NCBI GenBank assembly: GCA_938003665.1
Contig: CALKYI010000029.1
Span: forward strand, 1-12,148
From: an uncultured Flavobacteriales bacterium
Lineage (GTDB): Bacteria; Bacteroidota; Bacteroidia; Flavobacteriales_D; Sanyastnellaceae
Direction of reading: 5' to 3'
DNA length: 12,148 nucleotides
The notes below the pieces were generated by a model. It ran no database searches, was not told where the DNA came from, and worked only from the letters and a program-made list of their open reading frames with translations. Both the position numbers and the translations under genes were made by a program. Below are positions 5,634-12,148 of the stretch, one piece after another; within the stretch, counting starts at the first letter, position 1, and each line of letters opens with the position of its first letter.

Positions 5634-6872
5634 CTTGCGTTTCTTTTCGTGAAAGGCACCCTTGTAGTTCGGGTCGCGTTTGCGCAATTCACGGTCGATT
5701 TCCCGCGCCTGATTTTGTTTTTCTCGGCGCGGGGTCTCGAACACCTCCAATTCCGGCACTTCCGTGAATTCCAGCAGGGCATCTCCGGTAAGTGATTCAA
5801 TGCGCTCCAAGGCAAACTTTTCTGCCGGATCGACCAAGGTCAAAGCCGACCCCTCCCGAAAGGCCCGACCGGTGCGCCCAATGCGGTGAATGTAGTCGTG
5901 GGGGTCGCGGGGTACGGATGCGTTGATGACCCACTGGGTTTCAGGGACGTCGATGCCACGGCTCGCGACATCCGTGGCGATGAGGATTTGCACTTCACCG
6001 GTACGGAATTCCTGCATCGCATTGATACGAGCATTTTGGCCCTTGTTACTATGGACGGCCCGGACGCCTTTGTCAAACGAGCGGTCCAAGAATTTGAAGA
6101 GGTTCTCCGCCTCCTCTTTCCGTCGGGTGAAAATCAACAGCCGGTCGTCCCCGAGCTTTTCCCGCACGTACCATTCGATGAAGGCGATTTTGGTCCGGAG
6201 GTTGGGGAGGGACAACTTGTATTGGGTGACCGTGGCGACTGGTGTGCTTTCGGGCGTGACTTCAATTCGCGTGGGCCACAGCAAGAACTCCTCGGCCAGC
6301 CGCTCCACACGAGGAGGGAATGTGGCGGAGAAGAGGATGTTTTGCCGCTTGGAAGGCACCACTTCTTGTACCTGTCGAATTTGCGGCATAAACCCCATGT
6401 CCATCATGCGGTCCGCTTCATCCAAAACAATGTGCTTCAATTTCTTCGTCTCGACGTTGCCGCGGGAGTAGATTTCCAAAAACCGTCCGGGGGTGGAGAC
6501 GATCAAATCCACTCCTTCTGCGATTTCTTCAATTTGCTTTTTCGGTCCTACGCCGCCATAAAATGCGACAATGCGCAAGTCGGTGTAGGCTGCAAACTTC
6601 AGCGCCTCTTGGTGGATTTGGACCACGAGCTCTTTCGTGGGAGCGAGCACCAACCCGCGCGGCGCCTCGCCTTGTGCGTATTTCAACGTCTGAAGCAAGG
6701 GGAGCAAAAAAGCAGCCGTCTTGCCCGTGCCGGTTTGCGCAATGCCAATGACGTCTTGGCCTGCCCGCAACGGTGGGATTGCCTTTTGCTGGATGGGGGT
6801 CGCGTTTTCGTACCCCGCGTCGGCAATGGCGTTTAAGAACTGCCGCGTAAGCTTGAGGTCATCAAATCGCAT
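5607..6872 (-). CDS. rhlE: DEAD-box ATP-dependent RNA helicase, RhlE type
   Basis: This cytoplasmic enzyme unwinds short RNA duplexes using ATP and typically acts in ribosome assembly, RNA turnover or cold adaptation. All motifs are present in order: the Q motif with Phe3 and Gln28 (ATPIQQKAIP), motif I AQTGTGKT (45-52), Ia APTKELVVQI, Ib TPGR (127-130), II DEAD (151-154), III SAT (182-184), IV LLIFTR, V TDVASRGIDVP (300-310) and VI HRIGRTGRA (329-337). The core is followed by a short, strongly basic tail (about 380-421, ending KKRKSGKRTRRK), usual in RhlE and thought to help RNA binding. The 421-residue length and the immediate MRFDDLKLT start agree with the family. It is divergent from the acyltransferase gene across 36 bases that contain an inverted repeat and a -7 element. 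Its 3' end overlaps the convergent zinc-ribbon gene by 27 bases. Confidence 0.95.
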   Translation of the reverse strand: MRFDDLKLTRQFLNAIADAGYENATPIQQKAIPPLRAGQDVIGIAQTGTGKTAAFLLPLLQTLKYAQGEAPRGLVLAPTKELVVQIHQEALKFAAYTDLRIVAFYGGVGPKKQIEEIAEGVDLIVSTPGRFLEIYSRGNVETKKLKHIVLDEADRMMDMGFMPQIRQVQEVVPSKRQNILFSATFPPRVERLAEEFLLWPTRIEVTPESTPVATVTQYKLSLPNLRTKIAFIEWYVREKLGDDRLLIFTRRKEEAENLFKFLDRSFDKGVRAVHSNKGQNARINAMQEFRTGEVQILIATDVASRGIDVPETQWVINASVPRDPHDYIHRIGRTGRAFREGSALTLVDPAEKFALERIESLTGDALLEFTEVPELEVFETPRREKQNQAREIDRELRKRDPNYKGAFHEKKRKSGKRTRRK

Positions 6873-6876
6873 GGGA

Positions 6877-6884
6877 CAAATTTA
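6877..6884 (-). promoter_or_regulatory. Bacteroidota -7 element for rhlE
   Basis: Read leftward the sequence is TAAATTTG, an exact TAnnTTTG match, ending 4 bases before the rhlE ATG. If used, transcription would start at or just inside the start codon, giving a leaderless or nearly leaderless mRNA. No good -33 TTG was found at 19-21 bases. Confidence 0.4.
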
Positions 6885-6897
6885 GGTTACCTAAATT
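6879..6897. repeat. Inverted repeat in the divergent rhlE/acyltransferase promoter region
   Basis: AATTTAGGTTACCTAAATT is a perfect 9-bp inverted repeat around a single central base. It fills half of the 36-base gap between two divergent genes and overlaps TAAATTTG on the minus strand and TAAATTCG on the plus strand (6892-6899). It is too short-looped for a terminator and better fits a dimeric regulator's operator, or simply two promoters facing apart. Confidence 0.55.
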
Positions 6898-6908
6898 CGT
6901 GGCGGAAG

Positions 6909-8078
6909 ATGGAGGATTCTTTTGCGCATATGCGACCCTATTTGGACCACGAGGTTCCCGATGCCATTGCGCGCTTGGTCGGGGCGCTTGACTGGGAATC
7001 CCAACTCGGTCCGTTTATTGGGAACGAACGTGCGGAAGAACTGATCCAAGGCATCCAGGATCTCCAAAGTGTCGACGCTTTTCAAGAAAACCTCTCTCGC
7101 GTTTTCATCGATTTGTTGCTGCAGCGAACCGCTGAAGACGTGACGGTTGATTTCGCCGCGGGATTCGAAGGCCATGGAGCCCTTTTCATCTCCAACCACC
7201 GCGACATTGTTCTCGACCCGTCCCTCATCAATATGGCACTGCTTTCACGCGGTGAGTCTACGACACAAATCGGAATAGGGAGCAATCTGCTGCAAACGGA
7301 GTGGGTCGAAAAACTGGTACGGCTGAATAAGAGCTTCATCGTGCGCCGTGGGGGCACGCCTCGAGAACAGCTGATGGCGAGTGCTGAGGTCGCTACGTAT
7401 GTCCGCCACGTGATCACCGAGCAAGATGCTTCCGTCTGGCTCGCTCAACGTGAAGGTCGGGCCAAAGACGGCGACGACAGAACATCTCCGGCACTGATCC
7501 GTATGCTGTTGAATGGAGAAGATGGTGAATCCTGGAATCGCCTCAAAGTTCAGCCGGTGAGCTTGAGCTACGAATGGGACCCATGCGATGGCATGAAGGT
7601 TCGAGAACTCCTCATTCGAGAAGCCAATGACGGTGAATACGTCAAAGCATCAGGCGAAGACGAGCGTAGCATGAAGCAGGGATTGTTCGGCTGGAAAGGC
7701 CGTATCCATGTGGCGTTCTGCAATCCCATTAATTGGGAAGAACCACAGGAAGGTGTTCGACCAGCGGCCCACTTAGCTGCACGGGTGGACCAAGTATTGC
7801 ACGAATCCATGCGCACGTGGCCTTGCCAACACTGGGCCGCCGCAGAGTGGATGCGCTTGACGGGAAAACGAGGAGCGAATTGGCCGGTTGGTTGGAGCCC
7901 TGAAGCAGTGGACCTTGAAGTCAGTCAGGCCTGTGAAAAGCGCATTCGAACCATTGCCGGTTCCCTGACCGACCTTCAAGTGAGCGACGAGGCTGTTCGC
8001 CTCAAATGGTGCGAAATCACCATGAACCCATTGGTTAACGCAGTGCTGGGTGAAAAGGCTTCTTCTGTGACGGCTTGA
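6909..8078 (+). CDS. Putative 1-acylglycerol-3-phosphate acyltransferase-like protein (PlsC/GPAT superfamily)
   Basis: The family transfers an acyl chain to glycerol-3-phosphate or its derivatives during phospholipid synthesis, at the membrane. Motif I is seen as ISNHRDIVLDP (94-104) with His97. Further on are NKSFIVRRGG (140-149), equivalent to the FxxR block, and WLAQREGRAKDG (177-188), equivalent to the EGxR block with Glu182, Gly183 and Arg184. The C-terminal part (about 200-389) matches no domain I can name. The 389-residue length and the MRPYLDHEVPDA N-terminus resemble a long Bacteroidota-specific acyltransferase group. There is no clear transmembrane segment. The spacing from His97 to Asp103 is five residues rather than the classical four, so either Asp99 or Asp103 may serve. 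The ATG at 6930 (MRPYLDHEV) is a second possible start. Substrate is not determinable from sequence. Confidence 0.8.
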   Translation: MEDSFAHMRPYLDHEVPDAIARLVGALDWESQLGPFIGNERAEELIQGIQDLQSVDAFQENLSRVFIDLLLQRTAEDVTVDFAAGFEGHGALFISNHRDIVLDPSLINMALLSRGESTTQIGIGSNLLQTEWVEKLVRLNKSFIVRRGGTPREQLMASAEVATYVRHVITEQDASVWLAQREGRAKDGDDRTSPALIRMLLNGEDGESWNRLKVQPVSLSYEWDPCDGMKVRELLIREANDGEYVKASGEDERSMKQGLFGWKGRIHVAFCNPINWEEPQEGVRPAAHLAARVDQVLHESMRTWPCQHWAAAEWMRLTGKRGANWPVGWSPEAVDLEVSQACEKRIRTIAGSLTDLQVSDEAVRLKWCEITMNPLVNAVLGEKASSVTA

Positions 8079-8100
8079 CCGGTTACCGTCTTGATTTCTT
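8069..8100 (+). terminator. Weak candidate terminator for the acyltransferase gene
   Basis: GACGG (8069-8073) can pair with CCGTC (8086-8090) around a 12-base loop, followed by the T-rich TTGATTTCTT. The stem contains the acyltransferase stop codon region and overlaps the last codons of the convergent methyltransferase gene. The short stem makes this tentative. Confidence 0.3.
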
Positions 8101-8832
8101 TCGCGCAATCTCCGCGCAAACAATGGCGGAAGCCACGCCCGCGTTCAATGACTCAGCTGCTCCCACCCGTGGGATGTTCACAGCGGTTGAGTCTTTAGAA
8201 AGGTCCATTCCTTCAAAACCATGGGATTCCGATCCGACCCAAATCCAGCCTTCTCGCCAATCGACCTCCGTGTATGGCGTCCCTTGCATTTCCAAGTGAA
8301 AATGGTCGCTTAGTCCGTGCAGGTATTCCACGGATGCTTCGGCTACGGGCACCCGAAAGATGGATCCCATCGAGGCTTGGACGGTCTTGGCGTTCCAGGG
8401 GTCCACTGTACCCTCGGTGATCAAAATCCCTCCGAATCCAAACCAATCGGCCACCCGAATCAGCGTTCCCAAATTTCCGGGATCCTGCAAACGGCACCCC
8501 ACCAATCCAAATGACATCGGCGCTTGCTCAACGGACTGTGCAATTTCCTCGGGCGTTCGGTTGGGAATGGAAGCGACCGCAAGCAACCCCGGCGCGGTGT
8601 TCATCTGGGAAATACGCTCCATGTCCTTAACAGAGATTTGCTCTGCGAGGTGCCGATGGGAGTCCGGGACAGCGTTTTCCATCGTAGAGACGTAGTACAT
8701 TCGTTCTACTGCAATGTCACTCGTAACCAATTCAGCTACGCCCTTGTCACCTTCGACCACGAACCGCCCTTGCTCGGTACGCTCCGTCTTCCTTCGCAGG
8801 GCGCGAATGGCTTTGAGGGTTGTCTTGTCCAT
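8083..8832 (-). CDS. TrmH (SpoU) family RNA 2'-O-ribose methyltransferase
   Basis: SPOUT enzymes of this family use S-adenosylmethionine to methylate a ribose 2'-OH in tRNA or rRNA. The N-terminal substrate-binding part (about 1-100) contains RFVVEGDKGVAEL (23-35), the usual short L30e-like lead. The SpoU core shows motif 1 RLQDPGNLGTLIRVADWFG (114-132), motif 2 VGSESHGFEGMDL (199-211) and motif 3 NIPRVGAAESLNAGVASAI (219-237), which form the trefoil-knot cofactor site and dimer interface. At 249 residues it is of normal length. The target nucleotide cannot be told from sequence, so no symbol is given. Its stop lies 4 bases from the stop of the acyltransferase gene. Its ATG shares the bases CATG (8830-8833) with the divergent tamL start. 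A methyltransferase gene next to tamL is, as I recall, a frequent arrangement in Flavobacteriia. Confidence 0.93.
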   Translation of the reverse strand: MDKTTLKAIRALRRKTERTEQGRFVVEGDKGVAELVTSDIAVERMYYVSTMENAVPDSHRHLAEQISVKDMERISQMNTAPGLLAVASIPNRTPEEIAQSVEQAPMSFGLVGCRLQDPGNLGTLIRVADWFGFGGILITEGTVDPWNAKTVQASMGSIFRVPVAEASVEYLHGLSDHFHLEMQGTPYTEVDWREGWIWVGSESHGFEGMDLSKDSTAVNIPRVGAAESLNAGVASAIVCAEIARKKSRR

Positions 8833-11098
8833 GAAATTGCGTTTTGCTTTGCAAAGCTATGCGATATGTGCATTGGCGATGCTCTCTGCGTGCTCACCGA
8901 CGCGTCGATTGAGCGAAGGGGAGCGAATCTTGGATCGCGTGGAAATTAACGCGCCGGATGGGACCACACTCGCGAACAGCGGTCTGTACCGTGATGTGTT
9001 GCGTCAGCAACCAAACACGCAGTTCTTGGGCGTTCGAATGCCGCTCCAGATTCACTTGATGGTCCGACCTTCCGCCCTTGTGAAGGCGCAAGACCGACGG
9101 CTTGCCAAAGGGAAACCCGAGGGTGGCTTGCGCTGGTGGTTGGCGAATCGAATGGGGGAGCCCCCGGTTTTGTACGACCCCTATCTATCCGAGCGTTCAC
9201 GCTTGAATTTGCAGGCGCTTGCGCATCAGATGGGTTACCTCGATGCGATGTGCACATTGCACATGGACACGGTTGAAGCCCACCGTGCGCACCTTGAATT
9301 TGTATTGAATGTGGGGAATCGATGGACCGTTCGGTCTTGCGGCTGGTCCACCGAGGGCAGCGGGTTGAATGCAAGTCGATTGGAATTTGACGCCTCACAA
9401 TTGGTGGGGGAGCCTTTCGATGTTCGACAGCTCGAATCCATTCGCAGTGCCATCGCCCGTTCATTCCGCAACAGCGGCTACCCCTCGGTTCAGGCGTCTC
9501 ACGTCGCTTTTATAGCAGACACCATCGGACAGGTCAATGCAAAACAAGTGGCCTTGACGGTTGAATTGCTGCCTTTTGACTATACCAATGAAGGTGCGCC
9601 GATCCCGCATCAACTAACACGGTTCGGTGATGTGGATTGGGCGTGTCAAGAACGCACGAATGGCAATCTACCGTGCATTCAGGCTGAAGTCGTAGAATTT
9701 TTATTGGCTGTTGATTCAGGAATGCTTTTCAATGAGCGGGTCCTTCAAGACACCTACCGACGGTTATCCACTGTGCCGGGCATCAGCCGAGTAGAAATGC
9801 CAGGAAGCCTGCGCGATCAAGGTGAAGGGAATGTTTTTTACGATGTGGATGTAGCATTGGAGTTGGACGAACGGATTGATCTGACCGCGGAAGCTCAAAT
9901 GATTCGAAGCGATGCCCGTTACGGTCCGATAGGAAGCGTGGGATTTCGCAACAACAACCTGCGAGGGAAGGCCGATGCTTTTGAATTGGCCTTGACGGGT
10001 GGAATCATTTCTACCCGGCCATTCAGTTACACCGGAGATGCCCTGGTGCCCAACAGCGGCACTTGGTCCATTTCGAGTGCTTATTCAATGCTCGGGATTC
10101 CCCCGCTTTCACTGGGGAGATTGCGGCCATCGAACCAAGCCCGAACGGAATTGGCACTGAACTGGGGACGCGAAGTCCGTCCGGAGTATGCCCGAGAGGC
10201 GGGGACATTCACCTATCGTTTCAGTTACATCGAAAATGATGAGGAGGGGAGCAAGATGTGGGTCACTCCATTGGAGTTTCGCTATGCCAACATCACCCCG
10301 GAAGCACAATTTGAGGAGTGGCTCACGCAACAGGCCAATCCGATACTCGCAGGGCGATTCGTGGATTACACGTCGCTGGCGTCCAAACTTGGTTGGAGTT
10401 CCAAGTGGGAAAGCGAATCCGCACACGGTCGCTGGCGAATTGATGCCGAATGGACAGGGATGGGGTTGCACGCCTTGGCCGTCCCGTTGGGCTTGCGTCA
10501 AGGAGAAGGCGAGGCCTACCTTCTTGGGGGCATTCCGTTTGCCCACTATGTACGCAGCGACGGCGAGTGGACGTATGGCCGCTCCGTTGGAGGGTGGGGT
10601 TCCCTTCATGGACGTGTGAAGGCGGGGTATGCCACCGTTGGCACCAACATGGATGTGCTGCCTTTTGATCGGGCGTTTTTTGCGGGCGGAGCGAATGGGG
10701 TTCGAGGGTGGACGGTGCGCGACTTGGGACCGGGTTTTGCCCAGCAAGACGTATTGGACGCAGGGTATGTGCCCGGGGTTGGCGATGTGCAATTCGATGT
10801 TGGTTTGGAGTTCCGCAAGGAGTTGACAGACGTGTTTGAGGCGGCATGGTTCACCGACGCAGGAAACGTTTGGATCCACCAAACCAGCAGTTCCTCTCCC
10901 GCAGAGGAAGCGTTATTCACCTTGCGCTCCTTGGCGTGGGGCGCGGGACTGGGGCTGCGGTTCGACTTTGAATTTTTCTTGCTGCGGTTGGATGGAGCAT
11001 TGCGGTTGTACGACCCTTCGCAAGGCGAGAGTGAACGGTGGATTGGCCAAGCGTCGCCTCGCGGAATGGTTCATCTGGGAATTGGTCACCCTTTTTGA
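8831..11098 (+). CDS. tamL: TamL-type outer-membrane lipoprotein of the Omp85/BamA superfamily
   Basis: TamL is the Bacteroidota counterpart of TamA: a 16-stranded outer-membrane barrel with periplasmic POTRA domains that is also lipidated, acting with TamB in envelope assembly or lipid transport. The ATG at 8831 is chosen because it starts a lipoprotein signal peptide, with basic MKLR, a hydrophobic stretch, and lipobox LSAC with Cys21; the open frame before it lies inside the divergent methyltransferase gene. After Cys21 come the POTRA-containing region (about 30-360), with the typical GEPPVLYDPYLSERSRLNLQ (109-128) and SIRSAIARSFRNSGYPSVQA (203-222). The barrel follows, with the conserved FFAGGANGVRGWTVRDLGPG segment (coding about 10675-10735) and a C-terminal strand ending GIGHPF, where the final Phe is the usual barrel-insertion signal. 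At 755 residues the length is normal. Confidence 0.93.
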   Translation: MKLRFALQSYAICALAMLSACSPTRRLSEGERILDRVEINAPDGTTLANSGLYRDVLRQQPNTQFLGVRMPLQIHLMVRPSALVKAQDRRLAKGKPEGGLRWWLANRMGEPPVLYDPYLSERSRLNLQALAHQMGYLDAMCTLHMDTVEAHRAHLEFVLNVGNRWTVRSCGWSTEGSGLNASRLEFDASQLVGEPFDVRQLESIRSAIARSFRNSGYPSVQASHVAFIADTIGQVNAKQVALTVELLPFDYTNEGAPIPHQLTRFGDVDWACQERTNGNLPCIQAEVVEFLLAVDSGMLFNERVLQDTYRRLSTVPGISRVEMPGSLRDQGEGNVFYDVDVALELDERIDLTAEAQMIRSDARYGPIGSVGFRNNNLRGKADAFELALTGGIISTRPFSYTGDALVPNSGTWSISSAYSMLGIPPLSLGRLRPSNQARTELALNWGREVRPEYAREAGTFTYRFSYIENDEEGSKMWVTPLEFRYANITPEAQFEEWLTQQANPILAGRFVDYTSLASKLGWSSKWESESAHGRWRIDAEWTGMGLHALAVPLGLRQGEGEAYLLGGIPFAHYVRSDGEWTYGRSVGGWGSLHGRVKAGYATVGTNMDVLPFDRAFFAGGANGVRGWTVRDLGPGFAQQDVLDAGYVPGVGDVQFDVGLEFRKELTDVFEAAWFTDAGNVWIHQTSSSSPAEEALFTLRSLAWGAGLGLRFDFEFFLLRLDGALRLYDPSQGESERWIGQASPRGMVHLGIGHPF
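8846..8859 (-). promoter_or_regulatory. Possible -7 element for the TrmH-family gene, with a 12-bp palindrome
   Basis: Read leftward, 8859-8852 is TAGCTTTG, an exact TAnnTTTG match about 20 bases before the methyltransferase ATG. It lies inside the tamL signal-peptide coding region, which is expected because the start codons overlap. It partly overlaps a perfect palindrome GCTTTGCAAAGC (8846-8857). No convincing -33 was seen. Confidence 0.35.
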
Positions 11099-11128
11099 AC
11101 AATTGCGTACAGATTCCATGAAGTCTTT

Positions 11129-11136
11129 TACCTTTG
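11129..11136 (+). promoter_or_regulatory. Bacteroidota -7 element upstream of accD
   Basis: TACCTTTG is an exact TAnnTTTG match, 18 bases before the accD ATG. An ATTG at 11102-11105 is a possible -33 but the 23-base spacer is slightly long. It suggests that accD has its own promoter in the 56-base gap after tamL. Confidence 0.5.
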
Positions 11137-11154
11137 ATTTCAAATCAGACAAAC

Positions 11155-12015
11155 ATGGGTTGGTTTAAGCGGATTCAAGACGGCATCACGACCAAGAGCA
11201 CGGAGAAGAAGGAAATTCCAGAAGGCGCTTGGCACCAATGTCCGGGATGCAAGAATGTGATCACTTCCCAGCAACACGCTGAACGCCTGAGCGTCTGCGA
11301 TTACTGTGGACACCACGACCGCGTGGGCAGTGATACGTATTTCGACTTGTTGTTTGACGATGGCAAATTCCGGGAGGTAGCCCCCAAAATCACCAGCGAC
11401 GACCCGCTTCAGTTCAAGGACACCAAAGCCTACACGGACCGATTGGAAGCGGCCAAGAAGAAAACCGGATTGCAAGACGCACTGCGCACAGCCTCTGGCG
11501 ACTTGGATGGGATGCCAGTCGTAATCAGCTGCATGGATTTTCAATTCATTGGCGGTTCCATGGGCAGCGTGGTGGGCGAGAAGATCGCACGCGGCATTGA
11601 TTTGGCCTTGAAAAAGGGCTGTCCATTTATCTGCATCAGCAAGTCCGGTGGTGCACGAATGATGGAAGCGGGGTTGAGCTTGATGCAAATGGCCAAAACC
11701 AGTGCCAAGCTTTCATTGCTGGCCAAGGCCGGTTTGCCTTACATCTCAGTCTTGACCGATCCAACGACGGGCGGCGTGACCGCATCCTTTGCCATGTTGG
11801 GTGACATCAACATCGCGGAGCCCAATGCGTTGATTGGCTTTGCCGGGCCACGTGTAGTCAAGGAGACCATTGGCAAGGATTTGCCGGAAGGATTCCAGCG
11901 TTCAGAATTCCTCCTGGAGCACGGGTTCCTAGATGCCATTGTGGAGCGAAAGGAGCTCAAGGCAAAGGTGGCGTTTAGCTTGCGCGCCATGGGGGATTTC
12001 GCCAAGGCGGAATAA
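11155..12015 (+). CDS. accD: Acetyl-CoA carboxylase carboxyltransferase subunit beta
   Basis: AccD pairs with AccA to move the carboxyl group from carboxybiotin on AccB to acetyl-CoA, making malonyl-CoA for fatty-acid synthesis in the cytosol. The N-terminal zinc ribbon is complete: Cys29 and Cys32 in HQCPGCKNV, Cys48 and Cys51 in SVCDYCGHH. The crotonase-like carboxyltransferase core has FIGGSMGSVVGEKI (131-144), SKSGGARMMEAG (162-173), DPTTGGVTASFA (202-213) and GFAGPRVVKET (228-238). The ATG at 11155 is chosen over the in-frame ATG at 11134 because AccD proteins begin M-x-WFKR; it gives 286 residues, the usual length. A -7 element lies just upstream. rpsO follows after 87 bases and has its own promoter. 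Confidence is high. Confidence 0.97.
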   Translation: MGWFKRIQDGITTKSTEKKEIPEGAWHQCPGCKNVITSQQHAERLSVCDYCGHHDRVGSDTYFDLLFDDGKFREVAPKITSDDPLQFKDTKAYTDRLEAAKKKTGLQDALRTASGDLDGMPVVISCMDFQFIGGSMGSVVGEKIARGIDLALKKGCPFICISKSGGARMMEAGLSLMQMAKTSAKLSLLAKAGLPYISVLTDPTTGGVTASFAMLGDINIAEPNALIGFAGPRVVKETIGKDLPEGFQRSEFLLEHGFLDAIVERKELKAKVAFSLRAMGDFAKAE

Positions 12016-12028
12016 AAACCCCGAAAGC

Positions 12029-12060
12029 ATTGGATGGCGCTGTCGTTCATTGTACCTTTG
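12029..12060 (+). promoter_or_regulatory. Bacteroidota promoter of rpsO
   Basis: A -33 element ATTG (12029-12032) and an exact -7 element TACCTTTG (12053-12060) are separated by 20 bases, the spacing expected for the Bacteroidota primary sigma factor. It is the best complete promoter in the window. The predicted start, about 12066, leaves a leader of about 37 bases before the rpsO ATG. Confidence 0.65.
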
Positions 12061-12064
12061 CACC

Positions 12065-12095
12065 TCAAATTTTAGCATAACGAACATCAATTTGA
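12065..12095 (+). promoter_or_regulatory. Possible stem-loop in the rpsO leader
   Basis: TCAAATT (12065-12071) and AATTTGA (12089-12095) can pair over 7 bp around a 17-base loop and would lie at the very 5' end of the mRNA. S15 represses its own mRNA through leader structures in several bacteria, but this stem is A/U-only and weak, so a regulatory role is speculative. Confidence 0.25.
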
Positions 12096-12102
12096 TTTCG
12101 CC

Positions 12103-12148
12103 ATGTACTTAGATTCAGCAAAAAAGAAAGAGTTCTTCGCCACGTTTG
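12103..12148 (+). CDS. rpsO: 30S ribosomal protein S15, N-terminal fragment
   Basis: Only 15 codons are in the window: MYLDSAKKKEFFATF. This matches the start of Bacteroidota S15 (MYL, then a Lys-rich helix and an F/IFA motif, about 89 residues in full). S15 binds 16S rRNA early in small-subunit assembly. The call is supported by the complete promoter just upstream, with the spacing expected of a strongly expressed gene. The remainder runs off the right edge. The fragment is short, so the identification is likely but not certain. Confidence 0.72.
   Translation, partial: MYLDSAKKKEFFATF

Noticed and set aside
5886..6836. Long rightward ORF (316 codons) opposite the helicase gene
   Set aside because: It is antisense to rhlE, whose motifs are complete, and its translation is rich in unlikely stretches. 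It is a shadow of the helicase codon pattern in fairly high-GC DNA.
10109..10882. Leftward ORF of 257 codons inside tamL
   Set aside because: It overlaps the conserved beta-barrel coding sequence entirely, and the translation shows no domain; it is a shadow ORF.
1..12148. Mobile element, CRISPR array, toxin-antitoxin pair, phage or biosynthetic cluster
   Set aside because: No transposase, integrase, terminal repeats, regularly spaced repeats or cluster-type enzymes were found; the identifiable genes are housekeeping functions.

Overview
The window is almost entirely a piece of a marine-type Bacteroidota chromosome, probably Flavobacteriales or a close relative. The evidence is the gene content (a TamL-type lipoprotein Omp85, a Bacteroidota-length AccD, an S15 starting MYL, an RhlE helicase with a basic tail) and several exact copies of the Bacteroidota -7 promoter element TAnnTTTG just upstream of genes. 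The first ~500 bases do not belong to it. They encode part of a multi-domain plant/green-alga FKBP-type protein in a GCG/ACG/GTG-rich codon style typical of Mamiellophyceae picoalgae. They stop in mid-domain where an unrelated bacterial reading frame takes over, so the window looks like a chimeric environmental assembly, with the join near 490-510.

Layout. 3-~500: algal FKBP fragment. ~500-688: C-terminal tail of an unrecognised bacterial protein, ending inside a strong bidirectional terminator (672-702). 718-903: small leftward ORF of unknown function. 904-1181: non-coding, with one hairpin and a -7 element. 1182-3137: thiolase, then an NlpC/P60 cell-wall peptidase 6 bases downstream (operon). 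3127-4332: 3-hydroxyacyl-CoA dehydrogenase, leftward, convergent with and overlapping the peptidase gene. 4331-5155: purine nucleoside phosphorylase with one in-frame TAG. 5229-5633: small zinc-ribbon protein, overlapping tail to tail with the leftward RhlE helicase (5607-6872). 6909-8078: acyltransferase of the glycerol-phosphate type. 8083-8832: leftward TrmH/SpoU RNA methyltransferase. 8831-11098: TamL. 11155-12015: AccD. 12103-end: first 15 codons of ribosomal protein S15.

The genes are housekeeping rather than one dedicated system. Thiolase and 3-hydroxyacyl-CoA dehydrogenase act in successive steps of acyl-CoA beta-oxidation or acetoacetyl-CoA metabolism. AccD and the acyltransferase belong to fatty-acid and phospholipid synthesis. 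TamL and the NlpC/P60 protein belong to envelope assembly and wall turnover. RhlE, the TrmH-family enzyme and S15 belong to RNA metabolism and translation. I see no CRISPR array, phage, transposon, toxin-antitoxin or biosynthetic cluster, and no convincing undescribed system. The points most worth a second look are the algal/bacterial junction, the amber codon in the nucleoside phosphorylase (no other gene here ends in TAG), and two divergent gene pairs that appear to share the same four bases CATG as overlapping start codons.
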